Shown here in pieces: positions 1-6,084 of a DNA stretch of 11,045 bases. A program made the translations under genes and the position numbers. How positions within the stretch are numbered: the stretch's first letter is position 1; every line of letters starts with the position of its first letter. The DNA comes from Candidatus Bathyarchaeota archaeon RBG_13_60_20. GTDB taxonomy: Archaea > Thermoproteota > Bathyarchaeia > TCS64. Under the pieces are notes generated by a model. That model was not told where the DNA came from and searched no databases. It saw only the letters and a list, made by a program, of their open reading frames with translations. The stretch is from NCBI GenBank assembly GCA_001775965.1, contig MEZG01000042.1:1-11045 (forward strand), given 5' to 3'.

Positions 1-243
1 GGGACAGCCATAACTCTTGTGAGCGAGGAACAGATGGCCGATCTGCGGCAGATCAAGGCTATGACCAAGACAAAGATTCAGGAGCTAAAAAGCGGACATT
101 CAATGCAGGAAGCGTCCCCCAGCATGTATGACGCTGTCTGCCATGACTGCGGCAGCGAGTGCGAGGTCCCGTTCAAGCCGACCGAGGGCCGGCCAGTATA
201 CTGCAAGGATTGCTACCGTAAGCATAGGCCAGCTAGGTACTAG
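1..243 (+). CDS. DEAD-box RNA helicase, C-terminal end with zinc ribbon (partial)
   Basis: The reading frame is open from base 1 to the TAG at 241-243 and has no natural start in the window, so this is the last 80 residues of a gene entering from the left. The first residues (GTAITLV, then a charged helix with DLRQIKAMTKTKI) resemble the end of the second RecA-like domain of DEAD-box RNA helicases, where a G-x-A-I-T-L-V strand precedes the final helix. After a short linker comes a C-x2-C ... C-x2-C zinc ribbon (CHDCG, then YCKDCY) ending in a basic KHRP tail. DEAD-box helicases with such a ribbon occur in archaea and would unwind or remodel RNA, with the ribbon probably helping to bind it. 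A GTG at 19 could be read as the start of a 74-residue zinc-ribbon protein, but the helicase-like residues before it argue against that. The helicase assignment rests on a short tail. Confidence 0.7.
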   Translation, partial: GTAITLVSEEQMADLRQIKAMTKTKIQELKSGHSMQEASPSMYDAVCHDCGSECEVPFKPTEGRPVYCKDCYRKHRPARY

Positions 244-322
244 ATACTAGGCACCACAACGTGCCAGCGCGCGCTGCTCAATGTGGCGGCCACAACAGTT
301 TTTCAGCCAATTATTTAGGAGC

Positions 323-544
323 TTACACGCATTTTACGCCGGTGATGCGCTCAAGCTGCCGCTTCACCTGCTCCAGGTCTCTGCCGCCGCCTCCTCGAGG
401 GACGTATCGAACCCCGTCCCCCGACTCGTAGAAGCCGTAGATGCTGTACCAGGGAACGCCGTTCAGCATGTACTTCACCAGGATGTACTCTCCCTCCCTG
501 GTCACTTCCTCGGCGCCCTTGGGCAGCTCCCTCTTATGCCGCAT
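323..544 (-). CDS. Hypothetical 73-residue protein
   Basis: The family is not recognised. The protein begins with a basic stretch (MRHKRELPKG), has a central part rich in aromatic residues and probably beta strand (EYILVKYML, then PWYSIYGFYE), a glycine-rich turn (PRGGGGRD) and a C-terminal amphipathic helix (LEQVKRQLERI). No signal peptide or membrane segment is visible. The composition is soluble and protein-like, whereas the overlapping plus-strand frame gives low-complexity residues, so the minus strand is preferred. The gene is divergent from the dihydrouridine synthase and convergent with the helicase. A TATA-like stretch on the minus strand at about 564-571 lies roughly 20-25 bases before the ATG, which would give a leaderless message. 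No function is proposed. Confidence 0.6.
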   Translation of the reverse strand: MRHKRELPKGAEEVTREGEYILVKYMLNGVPWYSIYGFYESGDGVRYVPRGGGGRDLEQVKRQLERITGVKCV

Positions 545-593
545 CTTTCACAAACCGCTTTAACCTATGATACGCGCCCGAGGAGATATCATT

Positions 594-609
594 ATCCATA
601 TAGATGGAT
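594..609. repeat. 16-bp perfect inverted repeat in a divergent promoter region
   Basis: ATCCAT and ATGGAT flank the four bases ATAG, giving a perfect 6-bp inverted repeat. It overlaps a TATA-like CATATAGA and lies between the divergent 73-residue gene and the dihydrouridine synthase gene. It could be an operator for a dimeric regulator or simply an AT-rich palindrome. There is no independent evidence of function. Confidence 0.35.
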
Positions 610-713
610 GCATGAGTGATCCACACGCCCAGAAAGACAGTTCGGCCGTAAAGCACCCCCGGATAACGTCCAAATTCTACCTTGCCACAGCCACCCCGGC
701 CGCGAAGAACCCA

Positions 714-721
714 GATATACC
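714..721 (+). promoter_or_regulatory. TATA-like box before the dihydrouridine synthase gene
   Basis: GATATACC is centred about 30 bases before the ATG at 747. This spacing suits an archaeal leaderless or near-leaderless transcript and supports the 747 start over the longer frame from 567. It is a weak match, and no ribosome-binding site is seen. Confidence 0.35.
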
Positions 722-746
722 TCGGAGACGCTGCCTATACGAGTCC

Positions 747-1592
747 ATGTTCCGCCTGATGCTGGCCCCCATGGAGGGCTACACGGACGCCGCGCTGCGC
801 ACCCTGTGCTTCCGCCACGGTGCCGACCTCACCTTCACCGAGATGGCCCACGTCGAGAGCCTCCTCCACGGTAACAGGTCGTCCCTCTCTAAGGTAGCGG
901 CACACGACTCGACGCCGGTCCAGATACAGCTGTTAACGGGGCGGGACGACCATCTGGACAGGTTCGTATCAGGCTTCAAGCCGTTCCCCGGGTTCGAGGG
1001 CTTCAACCTAAACCTGAGCTGCCCCAGCCCGGATGTGATACGGAAGGGGAAGGGGGCTGCCATGGTGAAGCGTGCCGCGAAGACCGGGAGGCTCGCCTCC
1101 ATCATCCGTGGCCATGGGTACCAAGTCTCCCTGAAGCTGCGGCTGGGCACCAATGCCCACGAGAAGGCGGGCAAGGTCTACCTGAACGCCCTCGGCCGGG
1201 TGGAAGCCGACCTCTACATCGTCCACGCCAAGACCGCCGCCCAGGGATCAGTTGAACCCGATGACCCCTCCGTTTACCCGGAGTGCGTCGAGGCCGCAAG
1301 CGGCAGGCCCGTCATAGCCAACGGCGGCATCGACTCCGCGGAGAAGGCCGAGGCCCTCCGTGAGATGGGATTGGCCGGCGCCATGATAGGCAGGGCGGCC
1401 CTACGCGACCCGGCCATCTTTGACGCGCTCAGGAACCAGCTCAGGCTCAACATCCCCCCGAGGCCCGTGCCAGGCATAGACGAACTCATGAGGGAGTACG
1501 CGGCTCTCCACGCGGACCTTGGCGGAGACCAGTCGCACCTGGAGAACCTTCTGAGGGTCGCGCTGAGGAAGGCGGACGTCTCACAGGTTTGA
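747..1592 (+). CDS. dus: tRNA-dihydrouridine synthase
   Basis: This is a flavin-dependent TIM-barrel enzyme that reduces specific uridines in tRNA to dihydrouridine using NAD(P)H. The family landmarks appear in order over 281 residues: the FMN-binding start LAPMEGYTD (6-14), the TEMAH segment (31-35), the catalytic cysteine loop NLSCPSPDV (Cys92, in place of the usual N-x-GCP), the active-site lysine in VSLKLRLG (Lys130), VHAKT (His160), and the phosphate-binding ANGGI (191-195) and GRAAL (215-219). The helical tRNA-binding tail is short, as in archaeal members. The frame is open back to 567, but residues before MFRLMLAPMEG are not Dus-like and a TATA-like box lies about 30 bases before 747, so the shorter start was chosen. 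The exact target position in tRNA cannot be read from sequence. Confidence 0.9.
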   Translation: MFRLMLAPMEGYTDAALRTLCFRHGADLTFTEMAHVESLLHGNRSSLSKVAAHDSTPVQIQLLTGRDDHLDRFVSGFKPFPGFEGFNLNLSCPSPDVIRKGKGAAMVKRAAKTGRLASIIRGHGYQVSLKLRLGTNAHEKAGKVYLNALGRVEADLYIVHAKTAAQGSVEPDDPSVYPECVEAASGRPVIANGGIDSAEKAEALREMGLAGAMIGRAALRDPAIFDALRNQLRLNIPPRPVPGIDELMREYAALHADLGGDQSHLENLLRVALRKADVSQV

Positions 1593-1604
1593 GGCCCCCT
1601 TGAG

Positions 1605-1736
1605 CTACCTGTGCTTGTCCAGGTTCCGCAGGCGCCATTTGTTTAGGGCGCGCTGCTTCTCGTCAAGGCTCGTGTAGAACTCTCTCAGACAGTCCAGCTC
1701 CGTGATGATCCTCTTCTTGCTGTCCGAGACGCTCAT
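1605..1736 (-). CDS. Possible small helical protein, 43 residues
   Basis: A short minus-strand ORF runs from ATG at 1736 to TAG at 1605. The product is charged and probably all helix: it starts MSVSDSKKRIITELDCLREF and ends in a basic KWRLRNLDKHR. It contains one cysteine and no membrane segment. The codons have GC-rich third positions like the larger genes. A TTTAAA box at 1761-1766 is centred about 27 bases before the ATG, the spacing expected for a leaderless archaeal transcript, and there is no ribosome-binding site. The gene converges on the dihydrouridine synthase gene, with 12 bases between the two ORFs. No family is recognised. The promoter position is the main support, because a 43-codon frame can arise by chance. 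Confidence 0.45.
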   Translation of the reverse strand: MSVSDSKKRIITELDCLREFYTSLDEKQRALNKWRLRNLDKHR

Positions 1737-1760
1737 GCCGGTGGACCGTCGCTTCGGGCG

Positions 1761-1766
1761 TTTAAA
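1761..1766 (-). promoter_or_regulatory. TATA box for the 43-residue ORF
   Basis: TTTAAA is centred about 27 bases before the ATG at 1736 on the minus strand, so transcription would begin at or next to the start codon. Confidence 0.4.
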
Positions 1767-2107
1767 TGCAAAATGGAATGTTATTAGCTAAAAAAAATCT
1801 AACACTTATGCCTCCCTTTGAAGGGCTTTAATCGCTATCGAACATGGGGTACGGGAGGTGCACCATCCAGGCTCTTGATCCGCGCCCACACGGAACCTTT
1901 CTTCCTCCTATCCCAAGCGGGTGGCTGACCCAGTGGGCTGCCCAGCGCCTCTCCCGCCTCAGGACTCTACGCAGCCGTGCTCCGCGTCGCACAGCACATT
2001 GGGCTCAAACCTGCACTGCTTGGACCCGTCCATGGGGCGTACAATGGGCGTGGAGCCCAGCCCGCTGAAAGGCTTCCGGCACCGTGGCCGCGACGACGGG
2101 GTTACTG
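1767..2107. other. Roughly 340 bases with no convincing gene; possibly a structured RNA
   Basis: No frame on either strand gives a recognisable protein here. The plus-strand frames are rich in Trp, Arg, Ser and Pro and look like non-coding translations. A 55-codon minus-strand frame (GTG at 2126 to TGA at 1959) is cysteine-rich but not recognised. The DNA is GC-rich and can form stems, for example TGGGCTC (2000-2006) with GAGCCCA (2053-2059). T-runs lie near both ends: T6 at 2113-2118 on the plus strand and T8 at 1790-1797 on the minus strand. I looked for the SRP RNA helix-8 motif and RNase P conserved blocks and did not find them. An unnamed RNA gene is possible, but there is no proof. Confidence 0.3.
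1790..1825 (-). terminator. Possible minus-strand transcription stop
   Basis: On the minus strand a small stem (CCCTT / AAGGG, 1814-1825) is followed 16 bases later by eight T residues (1790-1797). Archaeal termination can rely on a T-run alone. It would stop transcripts coming from 1830-2130 before they reach the promoter of the 43-residue ORF. The stem is short, so support is weak. Confidence 0.2.
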
Positions 2108-2115
2108 TTATATTT
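2108..2115 (+). promoter_or_regulatory. TATA box for the acyltransferase gene
   Basis: TTATATTT is centred about 25 bases before the ATG at 2136. This predicts a leaderless message and supports that start over the longer open frame from 1977, whose extra residues do not look like the family. Confidence 0.5.
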
Positions 2116-2135
2116 TTTGGACACACTGCTCATCC

Positions 2136-2621
2136 ATGTCGACCATAGCTCAGCACATAGGGGAGAACGTCAGGCTCGGGAGCAACGTCCGCGTCTGGCA
2201 CTTCACGTATATAGGCGACGGGGCGGAGATAGGCGACAACACCAAGGTGGGGTCGCTGGTCCACATAGACTACGACGTGAAGATCGGGTCAGATTGCAAG
2301 ATCGAGGGCATGGCCTACCTTCCTCCCCTGACCCGGGTGGGTGACAGGGTCTTCATCGGCCCCGGCGCCGTGTTCACCAATGACCCTTACCCCATGTCCG
2401 ACAGGATGGTGGGCGTGGTTGTGGAGGACGACGCCGTCATTTGCGCCGGGGCCGTCCTGATGCCTGGGGTGACCGTTGGGGCGCGCTCAGTGGTGGGGAT
2501 GGGCTCCGTGGTGACCCGGGACGTGCCCCCCGACTCAGTGGTGTTCGGCAACCCCGCCAAGGTGAGGTACACGAAGGAAGCGTACCTGGCGAAACGGGAT
2601 GCGCTCCTCAGGAAAGGCTGA
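2136..2621 (+). CDS. Left-handed beta-helix (hexapeptide) N-acyltransferase, WxcM/WbpD-like
   Basis: The 161-residue product is built almost wholly of hexapeptide repeats (IGENVR, LGSNVR, IGDGAE, IGDNTK, VGSLVH, IGSDCK and onward, then VGARSV), the signature of trimeric left-handed beta-helix acyltransferases. The FTNDPYP loop (80-86) and the end with DVPPDSVVFGNPAKV (119-133) match the subgroup that acylates the amino group of nucleotide-linked 3- or 4-amino sugars, usually with acetyl-CoA. His22 and His43 are candidates for the catalytic base. The gene converges on a sugar-type aminotransferase 30 bases away, whose product would be a natural substrate. The start at 2136 was chosen because the beta-helix begins there and a TATA box precedes it. 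The exact sugar and acyl donor are not determined. Confidence 0.85.
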   Translation: MSTIAQHIGENVRLGSNVRVWHFTYIGDGAEIGDNTKVGSLVHIDYDVKIGSDCKIEGMAYLPPLTRVGDRVFIGPGAVFTNDPYPMSDRMVGVVVEDDAVICAGAVLMPGVTVGARSVVGMGSVVTRDVPPDSVVFGNPAKVRYTKEAYLAKRDALLRKG

Positions 2622-2660
2622 GGTGCAAGGTACTTGGCAGCGTTTGGCGCGTCACCTCAG
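2618..2660. repeat. Inverted repeat spanning two convergent stop codons
   Basis: CTGAGGTG (2618-2625) and CACCTCAG (2653-2660) form a perfect 8-bp stem with a 27-base loop. The stop codons of the acyltransferase and of the aminotransferase overlap its two arms. A stem here could mark the 3' ends of both messages. No T-run follows on either strand, so terminator function is only a suggestion. Confidence 0.35.
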
Positions 2661-3824
2661 GAAGTAGCCTGCCACCTTCTCCACCCCGGCCACGATGAGC
2701 TTCAAGTCCTCATCCGTCAGGGCGGGGTGCATTGGGAGGCTGAGTATCCTCCGCGAGACGTCCTCCGAGACGGGGCACCACCCGCCGTAGAGCCCCTTCA
2801 TCGCCGGCTGCTGCGTGAGGGGCGCAGGGTAGTGCACCGCGCAGTCTATGTTCTCGGCTGTCAGCGCCTCCGTGAACTGGTCCCTGGTGCACCTGAGCCT
2901 CTCGGGGTCCAGTGTGAGGCTGAAGTAGCTGTAGCTGTGGTCCGCCTTTGGCGTAGCCTCCTGGGGGTGCAGCCCCTCGATGCGGGATACATGCTTCTTC
3001 AGGTACATGCCGCAGGCCTTCCTGCGCCTGATGAACTCGTCGAGGCGCCCCAGCTGGCTGATGCCGATGGCCGCGGCTACCTCGGTGAGGCGGTAGTTGA
3101 AGCCCAGCAGCACGTGCCTGTACCTGCCCTCGTCGCCGTGGGCCCTCAGGAGGAGGCCCCTCCTGTGCAGGCCCTCGTCGTTGGTTGTGACCATCCCGCC
3201 CTCGCCGGTGGTAATGGTCTTGGACGGGTAGAAGCTGTAGCAGCCCAGGTCGTCGTGGGCCCCGATGTCTCTGCCGCCGTACCTGGTGCCGTGGGCCTGG
3301 GCCGCGTCGTGGATCATGAGGAGGCCGTGGTCCTCGCAGAGGTCCCTGAGCCCGTCAAGGTCAGCGGCGTTCCCAAACAGGTGAACGGGCACGACGGCCC
3401 TGGTCCTGGGGGTGATCTTCTCCGCCACGTCCTCGGGGTCGATGAGGTAGGTGTCGGGGTCTATGTCCGCGAAGACGGGCCTCGCGGCGCTGTGGTGGAC
3501 CATGCTCGCCGTGGCTATGAATGTGAAGCTGGGGACTATCACCTCGTCCCCCGGACCCACGGTGGACAGGTAAGCGGCGTGAAGCGCCGCCGTCCCGTTG
3601 CACACCGCGTAGGTGTACCTGGCCCCCGTCCTCTCGGCGAAGAGGGCCTCGAACTCTCTCACCCGGCTCCCCTGCCTGAGCTGCCCGCTCTCCAGTATCT
3701 CCCTTATCTCGTCCATCACATCCGCGTCGATGACGGGTTTGGCCAGGGGGATCCTCCTCTGCGAGACGGGTTCACCGCCGTTTACCGCGAGCTCCCGCAA
3801 CGTGGCTGCGCCCTCCTTAGTCAA
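2652..3824 (-). CDS. DegT/DnrJ/EryC1/StrS-type PLP-dependent sugar aminotransferase
   Basis: A fold-type I aminotransferase that moves an amino group, normally from glutamate, to a keto group of a nucleotide sugar. Numbered from TTG at 3824 (390 residues), the landmarks are CNGTAAL (75-81), PSFTFIAT (98-105), the cofactor aspartate in IHDAAQAHG (Asp173), the PLP-binding lysine in YPSKTITTGEGG (Lys202), GFNYRLTE (241-248), HYPAPL (331-336) and the closing LPMHP (363-367). The length is usual for the family. The start is uncertain because there is no in-frame ATG. TTG at 3824 gives the longest form. TTG at 3800 is also possible, since a TATA-like ACATATACAT at 3825-3834 would start the message near 3802. 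Many relatives begin close to the ELAVNGGEPV segment, which follows the 3800 codon. Its partner is probably the convergent acyltransferase, together making an N-acylated amino sugar. Confidence 0.88.
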   Translation of the reverse strand: MTKEGAATLRELAVNGGEPVSQRRIPLAKPVIDADVMDEIREILESGQLRQGSRVREFEALFAERTGARYTYAVCNGTAALHAAYLSTVGPGDEVIVPSFTFIATASMVHHSAARPVFADIDPDTYLIDPEDVAEKITPRTRAVVPVHLFGNAADLDGLRDLCEDHGLLMIHDAAQAHGTRYGGRDIGAHDDLGCYSFYPSKTITTGEGGMVTTNDEGLHRRGLLLRAHGDEGRYRHVLLGFNYRLTEVAAAIGISQLGRLDEFIRRRKACGMYLKKHVSRIEGLHPQEATPKADHSYSYFSLTLDPERLRCTRDQFTEALTAENIDCAVHYPAPLTQQPAMKGLYGGWCPVSEDVSRRILSLPMHPALTDEDLKLIVAGVEKVAGYFLR

Positions 3825-3834
3825 ATGTATATGT
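3825..3834 (-). promoter_or_regulatory. TATA-like box for the aminotransferase gene
   Basis: ACATATACAT on the minus strand predicts a transcript start about 26 bases downstream, near 3802, close to the in-frame TTG at 3800. It would sit too close to the longer TTG start at 3824, so it bears on start choice. A second AT-rich stretch at about 3846-3853 could instead serve the longer form. Confidence 0.35.
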
Positions 3835-3925
3835 TTGTTTGAATGTAATTAAGATTGGTGGCGTGGGGTGTGGTCGCGGGTGAGCGGGCTACAATTTGTT
3901 CAGTCTACTTAACTCGCTTACAAGT

Positions 3926-3965
3926 CTGAAAGCCACAGTTACGTGGTATAGTGGCTGACTTTCAG
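3926..3965. repeat. Bulged stem-loop at the end of the CheB-CheR gene
   Basis: AGCCAC (3931-3936) pairs with GTGGCT (3951-3956). The stem is extended after a bulge by CTGAA (3926-3930) with TTCAG (3961-3965). It overlaps the stop codon of the minus-strand CheB-CheR gene and could protect or define the 3' end of that message. No T-run follows on the minus strand. Confidence 0.3.
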
Positions 3966-5374
3966 TGTTGTAGGCAGTTTTTTTTGGAATAGATCTTGTG
4001 CTTGGGGCTCTCGACCTTAAATAGTGTGCGGGGTCCGACGGTCTCCGATTTGCCTAGAAACAGGAAGCCTGAGGGCTTAAGGGCATGGTGAAAGGTGGAG
4101 ATTATACCAGCCTGTATGTCGGGGTTGAGGTATATCAGGAGGTTCCTACAGCCTATCAGGTCCAGGTTTGCGAAGGGGGAGTCGGCGAGTATATCGTGTT
4201 GCGAGAATGTGCACATCTCCCGTATCCTTCTGCTCACATGGTAGCCGGCTTGCTGCTTCGTGAAGAATTTCCTCAGGCGGTCCTCGGACAGGTTTTCTTC
4301 TATGGATTGGGGGTAGTGCCCGGCTGCGGCTATGGTGATCGATTCAGGGTTCAGGTCTGTCCCGATTATCCTGACGAGGGTGTCTAGCCGTTTATCGTCC
4401 AGGTACTCCGCGATAGTGATGGCTATGGAATACACCTCTTCCCCGGTCGAGCACCCTGCGACCCAGACCCTCATCTCCTCGGATCCCCTCAGGATATCGA
4501 ACACCATCGGGTAGACGGCTTCCTTCAGTGCTTCGAAGGCCTCCTCGTCTCTGAAGAACTGGGTCACGTTTATCAGGAGGTTGTAGAAAAGCTCCTTCAG
4601 CTCCTCCGGGTCTGAGTCCAGGTGCCTGCAGTATTTCTCGGTGTCTGCGAAGCCCCTTAGGAGCATTCTCCTCTGGGTTCGCCTGTTGAATGTGCTCGCC
4701 TTGTACTTAGTGAAGTCTACCTGGTACTCTTTCTCCAGGAGGTCGATGATCCCCTCGTTTCCGGTGCATCCACCATCCACATGCCCCATAGGCGGTATGA
4801 TGTCTTTTCCGCCAAGCCTATTGAGCTCGGCAGCGATTTCTTCGGGCGACAAGACGAAGTCCGCGTCAACCGTAAGCTCCGCCTGGGGCGTCTGTGAATG
4901 CTGGCCCGGTTCCTGCGATTGGGTGAAGGTGACGCCTCCGTGTCTCTTGATCGCTCTCATGCCTGGAGAGCCGTTTGTATCGGTGCCTGGAAGCAGTATC
5001 CCTATGGCTTTTCCCTGAGCCTCCCTGGCTATAGACTCTAGGAGGAGGTCGATGCTCGACGGGGGAGGGTGCTGGCCGGTGTAGGGCTCTATTCGCAGAG
5101 AGTTGCCGCTTAGGGATAGGCCCCTCTCGGGCGGGATGACGTAGATGCGGTCCTTCATTATCTCGACGGTGTCCTCGGCTTGGGCTACGGGGATCTGGGT
5201 TGACCTCTTGAGGATTTCAGCGATTTTAGTGTTGTGGGGCGCGGATTGGGCTGCTACTATGTACGCGAAGCCGTTGTTGGCGTCAAGGTTACGTGTCAGC
5301 TTCCATAGGGCTTCGAGCCCTCCCAAGGAGACTCCTATACCCACCTTCATGATTGACTCGTAGCGCTCTCCCAT
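3962..5374 (-). CDS. CheB-CheR fusion: degenerate methylesterase domain plus intact methyltransferase
   Basis: Numbered from ATG at 5374 (470 residues). Residues 10-187 form a CheB methylesterase-like domain without the usual receiver. The nucleophile motif GVSLGG is kept (Ser16). The position of the catalytic histidine (QHLSP in relatives) reads AAQSAP, with Gln43, and the catalytic aspartate motif (GTGSDG) reads GTDTNG, with Asn134. The esterase is therefore probably inactive. Residues about 220-465 form a complete CheR: the N-terminal helical part with FNRRTQRRM and NVTQFFRD, the SAM-binding VWVAGCSTGEEVYS (303-316), GTDLN (338-342) and CRNLLIYL (409-416). It would transfer methyl groups from SAM to glutamates of a partner protein. 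The PAS and kinase modules found at the end of many CheB-CheR fusions are absent. The frame is open to 5473. The starts at 5374 and 5350 both precede the conserved domain, and 5374 is preferred only provisionally. A large PAS kinase lies divergently upstream. Confidence 0.85.
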   Translation of the reverse strand: MGERYESIMKVGIGVSLGGLEALWKLTRNLDANNGFAYIVAAQSAPHNTKIAEILKRSTQIPVAQAEDTVEIMKDRIYVIPPERGLSLSGNSLRIEPYTGQHPPPSSIDLLLESIAREAQGKAIGILLPGTDTNGSPGMRAIKRHGGVTFTQSQEPGQHSQTPQAELTVDADFVLSPEEIAAELNRLGGKDIIPPMGHVDGGCTGNEGIIDLLEKEYQVDFTKYKASTFNRRTQRRMLLRGFADTEKYCRHLDSDPEELKELFYNLLINVTQFFRDEEAFEALKEAVYPMVFDILRGSEEMRVWVAGCSTGEEVYSIAITIAEYLDDKRLDTLVRIIGTDLNPESITIAAAGHYPQSIEENLSEDRLRKFFTKQQAGYHVSRRIREMCTFSQHDILADSPFANLDLIGCRNLLIYLNPDIQAGIISTFHHALKPSGFLFLGKSETVGPRTLFKVESPKHKIYSKKNCLQH

Positions 5375-5646
5375 CTTTCTCTCACATGATATCTGCGGGG
5401 CTTGATGATTTTGCGATCGTAGTATGCGTCCGCAACTATATCTGTATCTACCAAAAAATGTTTTCAAGTTCAAAGGATCTATTGAGGGGAGGCTCTGACG
5501 GTCTTGGGTTCAGCGCCGAGGCGGCCGTCCCCCTCGGTGTCGTGTACCCTTCTTATGATGAAGGAAACCGCCATAAGTAGTACCCACTACCCTTTACGCA
5601 TCGGACCCCTGCCTGCGCCCAGCATACGCGTCTCTGCGGGAGCGGT

Positions 5647-5663
5647 CCATGATGTGATCATGG
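5647..5663. repeat. 17-bp palindrome
   Basis: CCATGAT and ATCATGG are separated by GTG, a perfect 7-bp inverted repeat. It could be a hairpin of the candidate RNA or the binding site of a dimeric regulator between the two divergent signalling genes. Confidence 0.35.
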
Positions 5664-5744
5664 TCAGAAGGCCCGAAAACACATATAACTACAGCTGTAA
5701 TCCGGCGCCCATTATTCTGCCATTATTGAATAACGTGTTTACCA

Positions 5745-5778
5745 GGAATAACAGGTGGCTTGTTATTCCCCTTTTTTT
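5745..5778 (+). terminator. Hairpin plus T7, plus strand
   Basis: GGAATAACA (5745-5753) and TGTTATTCC (5761-5769) form a perfect 9-bp stem with a 7-base loop, followed by seven T residues at 5772-5778. This is the form of an intrinsic terminator. No protein gene ends just before it, so it points to an untranslated transcript from about 5465. Confidence 0.5.
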
Positions 5779-5885
5779 CGGTCGAGCCTGGGCCTCGGCG
5801 AGCAAAGGCTCCGGGGGGGCCACGGTGGAACCTGAAATAAGTGCTACTGTGAAATCCCTTATATCAAGCTACTTGGTATAAGGCG

Positions 5886-5909
5886 AAAAAAAACTAGCCG
5901 GGGGCGGCT
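5886..5909 (-). terminator. Hairpin plus T8, minus strand
   Basis: Read on the minus strand, a stem of AGCCG and CGGCT (5896-5909) is followed by eight T residues (5886-5893). It faces the plus-strand element at 5745-5778. No minus-strand protein gene ends here, so it again suggests an untranslated transcript, coming from the right. Confidence 0.4.
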
Positions 5910-6084
5910 CCCAGGAACGCTTATTTCTGTTGCATTAACAACCTGCTAGGGCCCACGCGTGCCCTCACGACCCTTTGGCTAGAGGCCGCTTGGGTTCGCC
6001 TCGCTCGCCCTTTCCTTTACGGGGGAACCCATCTATGCAGGTGGAGCTCTCCTCATCATCGTTAAGGTGCGCCTGTGGCTGAGG
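5886..6084 (-). ncRNA. Candidate structured RNA, minus strand
   Basis: A good archaeal TATA box on the minus strand (GTTTATACG, 6106-6114) would start a transcript near 6084, and the hairpin plus T8 would end it at 5886, giving about 200 bases. Inside are stems GAACCCA / TGGGTTC (6025-6031 with 5991-5997) and AGGGC / GCCCT (5948-5952 with 5961-5965). A GAGGAGAG block near one end and an ACAGAA block near the other faintly recall RNase P RNA, but the pairing between them is not convincing. Identity is unknown. Confidence 0.25.

Larger units (their letters stand above)
5465..5778 (+). ncRNA. Candidate structured RNA, plus strand
   Basis: A TATA-like CTATATCT at 5436-5443 would start transcription near 5465, and a strong hairpin with seven T residues ends at 5778. 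Between them lie further stems: CCGAGG (5516-5521) with CCTCGG (5532-5537), and CCATGAT (5647-5653) with ATCATGG (5657-5663). About 310 bases fit an untranslated RNA. I could not match it to SRP RNA, RNase P RNA or a C/D box RNA. It remains a hypothesis based on layout. Confidence 0.2.

Noticed and set aside
1844..2148. Two overlapping plus-strand frames before the acyltransferase
   Set aside because: They are rich in Trp, Arg, Pro and Ser with no domain, and they overlap the start and TATA box of the acyltransferase in other frames.
2634..3842. 402-codon plus-strand frame opposite the aminotransferase
   Set aside because: It is the shadow of a GC-rich gene with clear family motifs on the minus strand, and its own translation is low in complexity and shows no domain.
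5553..5562. C/D box RNA suggested by an ATGATGA motif
   Set aside because: No CTGA D box lies at the expected distance, so the C-box match is probably chance.
5504..5881. Open plus-strand frame of 125 codons from a TTG start
   Set aside because: The product is unrecognised, codon use differs from neighbouring genes, and a strong hairpin with T7 lies inside it at 5745-5778.
5886..6084. RNase P RNA identity for the minus-strand RNA candidate
   Set aside because: Only short blocks resemble the conserved regions, and the long-range pairing between them could not be formed by eye.
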